A DNA stretch of 64,000 nucleotides from Paraperibacillus esterisolvens (GTDB lineage: Bacteria > Bacillota > Bacilli > Bacillales > DSM-1321). Shown here in pieces: positions 16,140 to 24,746 of this stretch (positions within the stretch are counted from its first letter, which is position 1; the number at the start of each line of letters is the position of its first letter). The notes below the pieces were generated by a model. That model was not told the origin of the DNA and made no database searches. It saw only the letters and a list, made by a program, of their open reading frames with translations. The translations under genes and the position numbers were made by a program. The stretch covers positions 2,046,001 through 2,110,000 of the forward strand of contig NZ_CP143545.1 of NCBI RefSeq assembly GCF_046237625.1. The letters run 5' to 3'.

Positions 16140-16465
16140 ATTTAACCTCCTAATAGTCCAGCTATTATTATTTTCCAGTTTTGACGGGTATTTAAACATT
16201 TAACTTTGATAAATATTTGCCTTACCATTGAATTGTAAGAAAATGACTGACTCACCGCAATTGCGAAGGTATGCTGACAGATATCAATATACAAAGCCCA
16301 AGAAGGAAGTCATCCATCAATAAATCTCATAAAGTAAGTCGAAATATGAACAAAACTAATGATATTTGTTGAAAGACGGCCTGTTTATGATGTTTTGGAA
16401 TCCGGTGCATCATTAAATAGTATGGTTTATAATGTAGATATTAAAAGCCTCGGAGGTGATGTAAG
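16140..16465. other. Intergenic region between FNT gene and the leader ORF
   Basis: No gene was found. It must hold the minus-strand promoter of the FNT gene and a plus-strand promoter; a TATAAT hexamer at 16428-16433 is a possible -10 box for the leader transcript, but no good -35 is visible. Confidence 0.4.
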
Positions 16466-16543
16466 GTGAACAATTATTTGCCAGATACTGCATCGGCTCA
16501 TGCAAAGCCTGATTATGGGCGATCCTTCGCATGGGGCAGATAA
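16466..16543 (+). CDS. Putative 25-aa leader peptide
   Basis: A GTG-started ORF with an ideal GGAGGTGAT ribosome binding site (16452-16460) five bases upstream. The product begins MNNYLPDTASAHAKPDYGR and ends SFAWGR. Its 3' half is inside the left arms of the large nested hairpin 16502-16581, so translation through it would open that structure. It ends 74 bases before the frameshifted CD3324-like gene. A regulatory leader peptide is inferred from this arrangement; a stand-alone peptide is possible. Confidence 0.5.
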   Translation: MNNYLPDTASAHAKPDYGRSFAWGR

Positions 16544-16606
16544 TTTTAATATCGCCTTGATAATCCATATTCAGGCTTTGCCCTTATTTTAAATTCAAAA
16601 ATAAGG
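16502..16606 (+). promoter_or_regulatory. Nested hairpins that could control the downstream start
   Basis: An outer stem pairs 16502-16518 with 16565-16581 (16 of 17 bases), and an inner stem pairs GGCGAT (16518) with ATCGCC (16551). A second hairpin, CCTTATTTT (16582-16590) with AAAATAAGG (16598-16606), covers part of the AAGGAG ribosome binding site (16603-16608) of the gene at 16618. This is the layout of translational attenuation. Confidence 0.6.
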
Positions 16607-16617
16607 AGCGGGCCGAG

Positions 16618-16901
16618 ATGAAATATGTAAAGACTGCTGCAGTCCTGCCGCCAAGCTTGATTATTGAAATACAGAAGTATGTTCATGTGGAAACACTTTA
16701 CATCCCTAAACCAGAAACCGCACATAAAAAATGGGGAACCCTTTCCGGCAGCAGGAGAATGTTTAAGAGCGGAATCAGCAAATGAAGAAGCAGTTCAAAG
16801 CCGGAATTCCGATTTCCGAACTGGCTGCACATTATCATCTATCTCAGGAAACCATTAAGATGATTGTTTACAAAAGAGAGCGGGTGGATGCACCTATTTA
16901 A
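16618..16901 (+). pseudogene. CD3324-family protein, frameshifted
   Basis: The first frame reads MKYVKTAAVLPPSLIIEIQK and continues to RRMFK, then stops after SGISK at about 16783. The neighbouring frame continues naturally with ERNQQMKKQFKAGIPISELA then AHYHLSQETIKMIVYKRE and stops at 16901. One missing base around 16762-16764 explains the break; no slippery heptamer is present, so programmed shifting is unlikely. The intact protein would be about 94 residues, with a C-terminal helix-turn-helix-like segment. CD3324 proteins are widespread in Firmicutes and uncharacterised. Terminator-like hairpin GCACTTC...GAAGTGC follows. Confidence 0.7.
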
Positions 16902-16914
16902 AGGCAGAAGTTTT

Positions 16915-16946
16915 GGCACTTCACTGCAAATGAAGTGCTTTTTTCA
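16915..16946 (+). terminator. Rho-independent terminator
   Basis: GGCACTTCACTGCAAATGAAGTGC followed by six T. Confidence 0.75.
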
Positions 16947-17081
16947 GTACCGGCAAATTTGTTTGTGAATTAACCGGTATTTACGGTCCGTTAATGTGGA
17001 TGTAAATTTAAATGGGAGTGCTGTTTACTTCATAACATGAATTGATTTGTGTAGAATAAGCTTAACCGGGGGTATCTAAAT

Positions 17082-17735
17082 ATGACTGCACCATTCATAT
17101 CTAATCATCAATATAATCTCATAAAAAAGCAGGCTGTTATCATCAAGGGTTCTTCTAAAAAGGGAATCGATGCTTCAGTGGCAAAAGCCGTGAAGGATAG
17201 TGCCTATGCCAAGATTATGGCTCTATTCCCGGATGCCGACAGGGAACAGACTGATCTTTTGGATATCGCGAGGGCGGAGGATGATGCGGAACTCGATTCT
17301 ATCGTTGAGGAGCTGCAAGCCTATTTGGTGCCTTTCCCAGAATTATCAGAACAGAAAATCAAAAAACTATTTCCTAAAAGCAGGAAGCTGAAGCTGCCGG
17401 ACCTATCCAGGCTTGGTTCCGATCCTATGACTTACCTTGGCTGGAATGATATCGGCACGAATAAAAAGTATATCGTCGCTGAAGTGGAGGGCAGACTTGC
17501 GGGTGTGGAATTCAGGTTTACCATGTCGAGCAAGCACAATGTGTGCTCGCTTTGCAGCACCCACGGACAGTCAGCATTCATATCGGCTGTCACAAGAGCC
17601 AGGAAATCGAATAATCCTGACTATTATAAGGCAGTCGGAAATTATGTGTGCTTTGACAGCGAAGAATGCAACAAAAAAATAACAGACACTCAGTATCTGA
17701 ATGATTTCATTTTGGAAATACTGGAGGATAAGTGA
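17082..17735 (+). CDS. FusB/FusC-type EF-G-binding protein
   Basis: 217 residues, the usual length. FusB proteins bind elongation factor G and help it leave the ribosome, giving fusidic acid resistance in staphylococci. The N-terminal helical bundle (FISNHQYNLIKKQA, ALFPDADREQ) is followed by a treble-clef zinc finger (residues ~155-200): CSLCSTHG and CFDSEECNKKI hold the four Cys ligands. A methionine aminopeptidase gene follows after 59 bases. Chromosomal FusB homologues occur in many bacilli, and a housekeeping ribosome-clearing role is as likely as drug resistance. Confidence 0.88.
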   Translation: MTAPFISNHQYNLIKKQAVIIKGSSKKGIDASVAKAVKDSAYAKIMALFPDADREQTDLLDIARAEDDAELDSIVEELQAYLVPFPELSEQKIKKLFPKSRKLKLPDLSRLGSDPMTYLGWNDIGTNKKYIVAEVEGRLAGVEFRFTMSSKHNVCSLCSTHGQSAFISAVTRARKSNNPDYYKAVGNYVCFDSEECNKKITDTQYLNDFILEILEDK

Positions 17736-17794
17736 GTGTCCATCCTTAACTCAGGTGGTTTCAAGGAAATAAACAATAAGGCAGGATAGGTTTA

Positions 17795-18535
17795 ATGATA
17801 GCTAAAACAGAAGAAGATTTTACAGGGTTAAAGGAGATTGGCAGAATCGTGGCCAAAATCCGCAATGAGCTGGTGAACCGTACAGTTCCAGGCATCACCA
17901 CAGGGGAACTTGACCGGATTGCCGGTGAAATGTTTAAGGAAGAAGGAGCACAATCTGCGCCAAAAGGTCAATACAGCTTTCCAGGCTATTCCTGCATCAG
18001 TGTGAATGAAGAGGTAGCGCATGGAATTCCGGGAAGCAGGGTCATTCAGGATGGTGATCTTGTCAACATTGATGTATCCGGCTCCAAGAACGGGTATTTC
18101 GCTGATACAGGTGTTTCATTTGTTGCGGGCAAAGGCAACCCTAAGCTTGAGAAAATTTGTGAAGTGGCCAAAGAAGCGTTTGAGGCTGGCCTTCTTAAAG
18201 CAAAGCCGGGTTCAAAAAAGAGCGGGCTGGGCAAAGCTGTCATGAACACAGCCAGGAAAAACAGGCTGACTGTGATAAAAAACCTGACTGGACACGGCAT
18301 TGGCCGGAAAATTCATGAAGCTCCTGATCATATCTATAATTATAATGAGACTTCAGATGATGAGCTGCTCAGGGACGGTATGGTCATTGCATTTGAACCC
18401 TTCATTTCAACAAAGGATGAAGAGGTGTATCAGCTTGATGACGGCTGGACGTATGTAACGGACGACAGCTTTGTGGCACAGTACGAGCATACCCTGATTA
18501 TCACGAAGAACGGACCTATCATCATTACCTTATAA
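17795..18535 (+). CDS. Methionine aminopeptidase type I (second copy)
   Basis: 246 residues. It removes the initiator Met from new proteins in the cytoplasm. The five metal ligands are in place: Asp in NIDVSG, Asp in YFADTG, His in GHGIGRKIHE, Glu in AFEPFIS and Glu in QYEHT. The early His is in EVAHGIPG. The gene is not next to secY/adk, where the housekeeping map lies in bacilli, so this resembles the extra YflG-type enzyme. TAAGGCAGGA precedes ATG 17795. A terminator follows at 18541. Confidence 0.93.
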   Translation: MIAKTEEDFTGLKEIGRIVAKIRNELVNRTVPGITTGELDRIAGEMFKEEGAQSAPKGQYSFPGYSCISVNEEVAHGIPGSRVIQDGDLVNIDVSGSKNGYFADTGVSFVAGKGNPKLEKICEVAKEAFEAGLLKAKPGSKKSGLGKAVMNTARKNRLTVIKNLTGHGIGRKIHEAPDHIYNYNETSDDELLRDGMVIAFEPFISTKDEEVYQLDDGWTYVTDDSFVAQYEHTLIITKNGPIIITL

Positions 18536-18540
18536 AGTAC

Positions 18541-18570
18541 GGCGGCATCCGGAATGGATGCCGCTTTTTT
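18541..18570. terminator. Bidirectional terminator between map and sspP
   Basis: GCGGCATCC-ggaat-GGATGCCGC followed by six T, between convergent genes. Confidence 0.85.
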
Positions 18571-18576
18571 CACATT

Positions 18577-18711
18577 TTACATATCGTGTTTTGCATGGTG
18601 CTTGGCACGTGTATGATTATGATTTTTCACTTTATGTGATCCGCTGGCCGGCTCCGGCTGAGTGGAATGGATGTGGGCTGGAGCATTTCTTCTGGCACTT
18701 GACTTACTCAT
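18577..18711 (-). CDS. sspP: Small acid-soluble spore protein P
   Basis: 44 residues, too short for most gene finders. The product starts MSKSSARRNAPAHIHSTQPE and ends GSHKVKNHNHTRAKHHAKHD-M. The RKNAP-like start, QPEP and KVKNHNHTRxKH segments match B. subtilis SspP, whose gene also lies just before citB. AAGGGGGGAT precedes the ATG at 18711. The protein is expected in the forespore under sigma-G. The partner gene sspO, adjacent in B. subtilis, was not found here. Confidence 0.85.
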   Translation of the reverse strand: MSKSSARRNAPAHIHSTQPEPASGSHKVKNHNHTRAKHHAKHDM

Positions 18712-18845
18712 TTTACATCCCCCCTTGCTATATATTTTGCATTTCCGGGCCTCCCTAATCCCTGAAGTTTTTGCCTGCTTCCTGCATATTTTTTTCCCTG
18801 CGGCACATCATAAATTGAAGAAGACGAGATCAAGGAGGGAAGGTT

Positions 18846-19115
18846 ATGCAGCAATATCCTTACCACAAAGACAAGCAGCAGGCATTCCAGGCTGCACAGC
18901 AGAGCTACGAACAGGCCCGTGTCGAAGCAGGCGGGCTTGACAGGGGCGGGCCAGCAATCGGCTCACAGGTCAAGAGATTGAAGGAAGAAGTAAACGAGGC
19001 ATTCCAGCAGATTGAAAATGCGCTGGAGAATGCTTCGGAGCATCAGAGGATTCAGCTGAGGGAATTCCAGGGTGAGCTTCACAGTATCATGAAGGAAATT
19101 GAGGAATTGGAATAA
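18846..19115 (+). CDS. Small coiled-coil protein of unknown function
   Basis: 89 residues, ATG 18846 after CAAGGAGGGAAGGTT, a strong ribosome binding site. The N-terminus is Gln/Tyr-rich (MQQYPYHKDKQQAFQAAQQS); the second half is a heptad-like helix (VKRLKEEVNEAFQQIENALE). It is divergent from sspP and followed by a terminator at 19123. Layout resembles DUF2524-type or small spore-associated proteins, but the match is not firm. Confidence 0.7.
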   Translation: MQQYPYHKDKQQAFQAAQQSYEQARVEAGGLDRGGPAIGSQVKRLKEEVNEAFQQIENALENASEHQRIQLREFQGELHSIMKEIEELE

Positions 19116-19122
19116 AAGCGGG

Positions 19123-19150
19123 CTGGAGCATACAGATGCTCCAGTTTTTT
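19123..19150 (+). terminator. Rho-independent terminator
   Basis: CTGGAGCA-tacaga-TGCTCCAG followed by six T. Confidence 0.85.
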
Positions 19151-19255
19151 ACTATTTTTGGCTATAATTACTTTTTAGAAATAATAATTAAAAAATCTAT
19201 ATAACCCTAAGTTTATTTCATGGATATGATTATACAGGCAAAAACATCAACTTTA

Positions 19256-19270
19256 ATAAGATAAACTTAT
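19256..19270. promoter_or_regulatory. Candidate CcpC box upstream of citB
   Basis: ATAA-N7-TTAT, the consensus half-dyad bound by the citrate-responsive repressor CcpC in B. subtilis. It lies 215 bases before the citB start. A TATAAT at 19320-19325 is a possible -10 box. The rest of the 335-base gap (19150-19484) holds no gene and would form a ~150-base leader. Confidence 0.5.
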
Positions 19271-19484
19271 GCCATTCAATAACATACTTGTAATTTACTT
19301 ATTGCCTTGAAAGGAATAATATAATATTGTTAGGTAGCTGGGAAAATCGCGTTCGAATTTTTCGACATTTTTCTAGATATCCAGTATTATTAAAGAGACT
19401 TGGTTTATTTTATTACAGGAATGCCAGGCCTCACTTATATCTATTAAACTATGAATTTTTTTCTGAAAAAAGGGGTGTTTGTTG

Positions 19485-22205
19485 ATGGCAAAGAACGATA
19501 TTTTCAAATCCCGCAGTTCCTTTGAACTAAATGGAAAGCGCTACAACTATTATCGTTTAAATGCTTTGGAAGAAGCTGGAGTGGCTGAGGTTTCAAAACT
19601 GCCTTATTCCATCAAGGTTCTTCTTGAATCCGTACTCCGCCAGGAAGACGGCTTCGTAATTAAAAAAGAACATGTTGAAAACCTTGCTAAATGGGGAACA
19701 GACGGTGTCCAGGAAGTGGATGTACCATTCAAGCCGACTCGTGTCATCCTTCAGGATTTCACTGGTGTGCCAGTAGTTGTTGACCTTGCATCCATGAGGA
19801 AGGCAATGGCAGACCTGGGTGGAAATCCTGATGAAATCAACCCTGAAAAAACGGTTGACCTTGTTATTGACCACTCTGTACAGGTTGACAGGGCAGGTTC
19901 TGCAGATTCCCTGCAATTCAATATGGATCTTGAATTCGAACGGAATGCCGAGCGCTACCAGTTCCTGAACTGGGCACAGAAAGCATTTGACAACTACCGC
20001 GCAGTTCCTCCTGCAACAGGGATCGTCCATCAGGTTAACCTTGAGTTCCTGGCCGATGTAGTCCATGCTGCACAAGGTGAAGACGGCGAAGTTGAATTGT
20101 ATCCGGATACACTCGTGGGGACAGATTCACATACTACCATGATCAACGGACTTGGAGTCCTTGGCTGGGGAGTGGGCGGAATTGAAGCCGAAGCAGGCAT
20201 GCTGGGACAGCCTTCATATTTCCCGGTTCCAGAAGTAGTGGGTGTCCGTTTTGTTGGCGAAATGCCTAATAGTGCAACAGCAACTGACCTGGCGCTAAAA
20301 GTGACCCAGGAACTTCGTAAAAAAGGCGTTGTAGGGAAATTCGTCGAGTTCTTCGGCCCCGGCGTTTCCGCACTTCCTCTTGCAGATCGTGCCACAATTG
20401 CCAATATGGCCCCTGAATACGGCGCTACTTGCGGATTCTTCCCGGTTGACCAGGAAGCGATCGCATATATGCACCTTACCGGCCGCGACCCTGAACACAT
20501 CCAGGTTGTAGAGGAATACTGCAAGCAAAACGGTTTATGGCTGACTCCTGACATCGAACCTGTTTATACAGACGTAGTGGAGATTGATCTTTCCCTAATT
20601 GAGGCCAACCTTTCAGGTCCAAAGCGCCCTCAGGATTTAATCCCGCTGTCTCAGATGCAGAAGTCATTTGTTGACGCAGTAAGCGCACCGGCCGGCAACC
20701 AGGGCTTTGGCCTTCAAGCTGCTGATCTGGACCGCGAAATTACGTTTCAATTGAATAATGAAGAAGTGACTATGAAGACAGGCGCAGTGGCAATAGCTGC
20801 CATCACGAGCTGTACGAATACTTCCAATCCATATGTTCTCGTTGCTGCCGGCCTTCTTGCAAAGAAAGCCATCGAAAAAGGCCTTGAAGTTCCTGGTTTT
20901 GTAAAAACTTCTCTGGCACCTGGTTCTAAGGTTGTTACCGGATACCTGCGTGATTCAGGGCTTCAGCCTTACCTTGATAAGCTTGGCTTTAATATTGTAG
21001 GCTATGGCTGCACAACCTGTATCGGAAACTCCGGACCGCTTGAGCTGGATGTTGAAAAAGCGGTTGCGGATTCTGACCTGCTTGTCACATCAGTGCTTTC
21101 AGGCAACCGAAACTTTGAAGGCCGCATCCATCCGCTTGTGAAGGGTAACTACCTTGCATCACCACCGCTTGTTGTCGCTTATGCACTTGCCGGTAATGTA
21201 AATGTGGATCTTGAAAATGATGTCCTGGGCAAGGATTCTGTCGGGAATGACGTATTCCTGAAGGATATCTGGCCGACTAAGGAAGAAATCGCTGAAGTGG
21301 TAGGACGCACGGTGACTCCAGAATTATTCCGCAGAGAATATAACAATGTATTCAGGGACAATCAGCGCTGGAATGAAATCGAAACAAACGATGATTCCAT
21401 CTATCAGTTTGACGAGCAGTCCACTTATATCCAAAACCCGCCATTCTTTGAAGGATTATCACCTGATCCTGAAGAAGTGAAGCCGTTAAATGGATTGAAA
21501 GTGGTAGCAAAATTCGGTGATTCTGTAACAACAGACCATATCTCTCCTGCCGGTGCAATCGGAAAAGATACCCCTGCTGGTCTCTATCTCCGTGCTAATG
21601 GCGTAAAACCGCGTGATTTCAACTCTTATGGATCACGACGCGGCAACCATGAAGTCATGATGCGCGGTACTTTCGCAAACATCCGCATTAAGAACCAGGT
21701 TGCTCCAGGAACAGAAGGCGGTTATACCACATACTGGCCAACTAACGAAGTAATGAGCATCTATGATGCCTGCATGAAATATCAGGAGGACGGCACAGGT
21801 CTTGTGGTTCTAGCAGGTAAAGATTACGGTATGGGAAGCTCCCGTGACTGGGCTGCAAAAGGTACAAACCTTTTAGGAATCAAAACAGTCCTTGCAGAGA
21901 GCTTCGAGCGTATCCATCGTTCAAATCTTGTATTGATGGGCGTTCTGCCGCTTCAATTCAAGGCTGGCGAAAATGCAGAAACTCACGGACTGACCGGAAA
22001 AGAAACCATCAGTGTCCAGCTGGATGAGAAGGTTAAACCGCGTGATATCCTGAAAGTGACTGCTACGGATGAAGCCGGTAATACAAAACAATTTGAAGTG
22101 CTTGTTCGCTTTGACAGCGAAGTTGAAATTGAGTACTACCGTCATGGCGGAATCCTGCAAATGGTCCTTCGTCAAAAATTGAGTAAAGCGAGAGCTGAAG
22201 CTTAA
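19485..22205 (+). CDS. citB: Aconitate hydratase A
   Basis: 906 residues from ATG 19485 (AAAAGGGGTG upstream; the TTG at 19479 was rejected). Aconitase interconverts citrate and isocitrate in the TCA cycle with a 4Fe-4S cluster. The three Cys ligands are in ITSCTNTSNP (about residue 443) and YGCTTCIGNSG (about 509 and 512). DSHTTMINGLGVLGWGVGG, GSSRDWAAKGT and SFERIHRSNL are family signatures. In B. subtilis the apo-enzyme also binds iron-responsive RNA elements, so a regulatory role is possible. Regulation by CcpC is suggested by the box upstream. Its neighbours yneN, sspN and tlp confirm the B. subtilis-like locus. Confidence 0.97.
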   Translation: MAKNDIFKSRSSFELNGKRYNYYRLNALEEAGVAEVSKLPYSIKVLLESVLRQEDGFVIKKEHVENLAKWGTDGVQEVDVPFKPTRVILQDFTGVPVVVDLASMRKAMADLGGNPDEINPEKTVDLVIDHSVQVDRAGSADSLQFNMDLEFERNAERYQFLNWAQKAFDNYRAVPPATGIVHQVNLEFLADVVHAAQGEDGEVELYPDTLVGTDSHTTMINGLGVLGWGVGGIEAEAGMLGQPSYFPVPEVVGVRFVGEMPNSATATDLALKVTQELRKKGVVGKFVEFFGPGVSALPLADRATIANMAPEYGATCGFFPVDQEAIAYMHLTGRDPEHIQVVEEYCKQNGLWLTPDIEPVYTDVVEIDLSLIEANLSGPKRPQDLIPLSQMQKSFVDAVSAPAGNQGFGLQAADLDREITFQLNNEEVTMKTGAVAIAAITSCTNTSNPYVLVAAGLLAKKAIEKGLEVPGFVKTSLAPGSKVVTGYLRDSGLQPYLDKLGFNIVGYGCTTCIGNSGPLELDVEKAVADSDLLVTSVLSGNRNFEGRIHPLVKGNYLASPPLVVAYALAGNVNVDLENDVLGKDSVGNDVFLKDIWPTKEEIAEVVGRTVTPELFRREYNNVFRDNQRWNEIETNDDSIYQFDEQSTYIQNPPFFEGLSPDPEEVKPLNGLKVVAKFGDSVTTDHISPAGAIGKDTPAGLYLRANGVKPRDFNSYGSRRGNHEVMMRGTFANIRIKNQVAPGTEGGYTTYWPTNEVMSIYDACMKYQEDGTGLVVLAGKDYGMGSSRDWAAKGTNLLGIKTVLAESFERIHRSNLVLMGVLPLQFKAGENAETHGLTGKETISVQLDEKVKPRDILKVTATDEAGNTKQFEVLVRFDSEVEIEYYRHGGILQMVLRQKLSKARAEA

Positions 22206-22228
22206 GATCGACTCACACTTTACAGGGT

Positions 22229-22262
22229 AAAAAAGGCCTCTTTCCTAGAGGCCTTTTTTTAT
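22229..22262 (+). terminator. Terminator after citB
   Basis: AAAAAAGGCCTC-tttccta-GAGGCCTTTTTTT, a strong stem with a T tract. Confidence 0.92.
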
Positions 22263-22422
22263 TATCCATCAGACTATAGAGTCAGCTTAGATTACAGAGC
22301 AGATACCGGTGATGTGCACCTGCTGCCACACGTCAGAACTCAGGAGCTAAAGAGCAGATTTTCCTTTTTAAGAATGTACAAATTGACTATAATGATGATA
22401 GCACCTAACAGGAGGCACATTT

Positions 22423-22932
22423 ATGCTAAAAAAAATATTAACAGGTTTGATCCTCATGCTTTTGCTATCTGTAGCCATCGTACAAGCAATGGAAAACCAT
22501 AGAGAGAAAAAAGCCGAGGGAGTTGAGCCCGGCAATATTGCACCTGATTTTACCCTTTCAACATTGGACGGCAAAACCGTGTCACTCTCAGATTACAAAG
22601 GAAAGAAAGTGCTTCTCAATTTTTGGGCAACCTGGTGTCCGCCCTGTAAAAAAGAAATACCTGAAATGAAAGAATATGCTGAAAGGATGCCTGACAATGA
22701 AGTGATTCTTGCTGTCAATATGGACCCAAAGGCAGATGTGAAAGGCTTCGCAGCCAAAATGGGAATGAACTTTCCAGTTCTGTTAGATAAAGAAGATAAA
22801 GTAAATTCTGCTTATAAGGTGATATCCATTCCCACTACATACTTTATAGACAGCAACGGGCATATCAGCCATAAAATCATCGGGCAGATGAAAGCAGAAG
22901 ATCTTACGGAACAAATGAAAAAAATGGAGTAA
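22423..22932 (+). CDS. yneN: Membrane-anchored thioredoxin-like protein (YneN/ResA type)
   Basis: 169 residues. An N-terminal signal anchor (residues ~4-22, KKILTGLILMLLLSVAIVQ) puts the domain outside the membrane. PDFTLSTLDGK and the redox motif FWATWCPPCKKE (WCPPC near residue 70-74) define a ResA/TlpA-like oxidoreductase, and SIPTTYFID carries the cis-Pro. AACAGGAGGC precedes ATG 22423. It follows citB as yneN does in B. subtilis. A role in reducing exported disulfides is inferred from the family. Confidence 0.9.
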   Translation: MLKKILTGLILMLLLSVAIVQAMENHREKKAEGVEPGNIAPDFTLSTLDGKTVSLSDYKGKKVLLNFWATWCPPCKKEIPEMKEYAERMPDNEVILAVNMDPKADVKGFAAKMGMNFPVLLDKEDKVNSAYKVISIPTTYFIDSNGHISHKIIGQMKAEDLTEQMKKME

Positions 22933-23043
22933 AGAGCCTTTCCTGCGGGGCCCCGCATATAAGCGAGTGACTGCAGAGGGTATACTTTCTTTTCCAATAG
23001 TACGACGTTCGTAAAGACAGTACTAAAGAAGTGGGGGATTGCA

Positions 23044-23778
23044 ATGGAATTAAGGGGATCAAAAGCCTATGACCAAAAAGAGTTCTATTCGTCGTACATA
23101 AAAAGGAGAGCCCGGAAAGACAGTCCTAATAATGCAATTGAAGCACCGATTATAAAAGAACTCATAGGAAACACAGCAGGGGAAGCTGTGCTTGATCTTG
23201 GCTGTGGTGATGCAGATTTTGGACGCGAATTATTGCTCCAGGGAGCGGAATCGTACACAGGTGTGGAAGGCTCGGCACAGATGGCTGAGGCAGCCCGTAC
23301 CAATCTTTTGGGTCTGAATGGCAGTGTCAAATTCACTTCTATGGAGTCCTTTTCTTTTCCTCTTGATACCTATGACTTGGCAGCTTCACGCTTTGCCCTG
23401 CATTATATATCAGATCTTGCAGGCTTGTTTGAAAAGATCCATCAATCCCTGAAGGATAAGGGCCGCTTTGTTTTCAGTGTCCAGCACCCGCTCACCACGT
23501 CTTCTTTTCTCAGCAAAGAGAAGGATGGGAGGCGCGGCAGCTGGATTGTGGATGATTACTTTATTCAGGGTGAAAGGAAAGAGCCCTGGATGGGAGAGAT
23601 TGTTGTTAAGTATCACAGGACGATTGAGGAGTATTTCAGGTGTTTGACTCATGCCGGTTTCAGGATTACTGATTTGCGGGAAGGCACGCCCGACCGGAAG
23701 TATTTCAGCAGTGACGAAGAATATGAGCGCAGGCTCAGGATTCCTGTCGTTCTACTATTTTCATGCGAAAAAATATAA
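23044..23778 (+). CDS. Class I SAM-dependent methyltransferase
   Basis: 244 residues. AdoMet-binding motif I is AVLDLGCGDADFG (residues ~55-67), with the acidic post-motif in YTGVEGSAQM and motif II in YDLAASRFALHYI. The later QHPLTTSSFL and LREGTPDRKYF resemble small-molecule methyltransferases. GTGGGGGA precedes ATG 23044. It is absent from the B. subtilis citB-yneN-sspN order, so it is a local insertion. Substrate unknown. Confidence 0.87.
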   Translation: MELRGSKAYDQKEFYSSYIKRRARKDSPNNAIEAPIIKELIGNTAGEAVLDLGCGDADFGRELLLQGAESYTGVEGSAQMAEAARTNLLGLNGSVKFTSMESFSFPLDTYDLAASRFALHYISDLAGLFEKIHQSLKDKGRFVFSVQHPLTTSSFLSKEKDGRRGSWIVDDYFIQGERKEPWMGEIVVKYHRTIEEYFRCLTHAGFRITDLREGTPDRKYFSSDEEYERRLRIPVVLLFSCEKI

Positions 23779-23852
23779 AAAATTGAAAGCCTTATCATAA
23801 TTTTTAGTCAATTTGGAAAGAATGATTAAAAATGAATGAAAAGGTGATACAT

Positions 23853-23984
23853 TTGAAAAGAAGAAAAAAACTTTCCTTTGAAGAACTGGTTCAAGAAAAT
23901 AAGCGTGAATTACTAAAGGATGCCAAAGAAATGGAACGAATTGAAGAAATCCTTGAAAGAAGACATCTTGAGAAAGCGGAATAA
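23853..23984 (+). CDS. FbpB-like small basic protein
   Basis: 43 residues from TTG 23853, with AAAAGGTGATA upstream. The sequence KRRKKLSFEELVQENKRELL then KDAKEMERIEEILERRH resembles the FbpB (YdbN) family. In B. subtilis FbpB is a Fur-controlled protein thought to help the small RNA FsrA spare iron by lowering expression of iron-using enzymes such as aconitase. It lies 1.6 kb from citB. I see only a weak Fur-box-like AT-rich stretch upstream, so iron control is an inference. Confidence 0.7.
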   Translation: MKRRKKLSFEELVQENKRELLKDAKEMERIEEILERRHLEKAE

Positions 23985-24056
23985 CCATATATTCTCACTC
24001 TCATCGAGTTATGAAACGTTAAAGGCTTGGCATGCTAAGGGCAGGAGGGATGCACA

Positions 24057-24200
24057 ATGAGTAATCCAAAAAGAGATTCAAAACATTATGTACCCAGCCA
24101 CCTTGGTACCCAGCCTCGTGGATTCAGCGGTAATAACGGCAAAAAAATGCAGGATAAATCCGGTAAGCATGCACAGGTCATACAGACCAAGGGTGAATAA
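24057..24200 (+). CDS. sspN: Small acid-soluble spore protein N
   Basis: 47 residues, ATG 24057 preceded by GGCAGGAGGG. SSPN signature: HYVPSHLGTQPRGF, NNGKKMQDKSGKH and the end VIQTKGE, closely like B. subtilis SspN. It is a spore-core protein made in the forespore. In B. subtilis sspN and tlp form an operon; here a terminator lies between them (24207-24240), so tlp may have its own promoter. Confidence 0.92.
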   Translation: MSNPKRDSKHYVPSHLGTQPRGFSGNNGKKMQDKSGKHAQVIQTKGE

Positions 24201-24206
24201 AGAAGA

Positions 24207-24241
24207 GGATGTCCCGAACTTAAGGGACGTCCCTTTTTTTA
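24207..24241 (+). terminator. Terminator after sspN
   Basis: GATGTCCCgaacttaaGGGACGTCCC followed by seven T. Confidence 0.8.
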
Positions 24242-24391
24242 TGATCACTTTAACCTTAGCAGCACAAAACAGGAAAACGGTGATTGGCCATGGCTTTGTA
24301 TAAATACTTTACATAATATTATTATGACGAATTCCTTAGAATGATTATTCCGCACTTGTCAAATACTAATTGAAACGGAAGGAGGGGTTTC

Positions 24392-24622
24392 ATGAATAAA
24401 GCTACTAACCCGGATGACCGCCGGGATAATGTTGAAAAGCTCCAGGAAATGATTGAAAATACAATGGTCAATATGGATGAGGCAGAAGCAAGCAAAGCTT
24501 TTTCTAATGAGGAAGAGCAAGTGAACATCGATAATAAAAACCGCAGAAGGCAGGATTCTATCGATGAAATGAGGAAAGAAGTGAAAGAAGAAGCGGCAGC
24601 AAGAAGGAACTCTTATTCATGA
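24392..24622 (+). CDS. tlp: Small acid-soluble spore protein Tlp
   Basis: 76 residues, ATG 24392 after GGAAGGAGGGG. NPDDRRDNVEKLQEMIENT and NKNRRRQDSIDEMRKEVKEE are the Tlp signatures. The name 'thioredoxin-like' is historical; it has no redox motif and is a helical spore protein. Expected under forespore control, and followed by a small hairpin near 24670. Confidence 0.92.
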   Translation: MNKATNPDDRRDNVEKLQEMIENTMVNMDEAEASKAFSNEEEQVNIDNKNRRRQDSIDEMRKEVKEEAAARRNSYS

Positions 24623-24746
24623 TGCTTATTCCTCTTATTACTGGATAAAATATGCTAAGATGAAAAAGTGACTCCAGCAGGGAGTTGCTTTTTTATTGAT
24701 GAAGCATTTTCATATTTGAGTATGAAACTGGAAGAAGTGAAGGATA

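Noticed and set aside
16140..16465. tRNA-Sec (selC) in the gap after the FNT gene
   Set aside because: I looked for a long tRNA with a TCA anticodon and CCA end and found no cloverleaf.
16762..16783. Programmed ribosomal frameshift in the CD3324-like gene
   Set aside because: No slippery heptamer or stimulatory structure at the join; a one-base loss is simpler.
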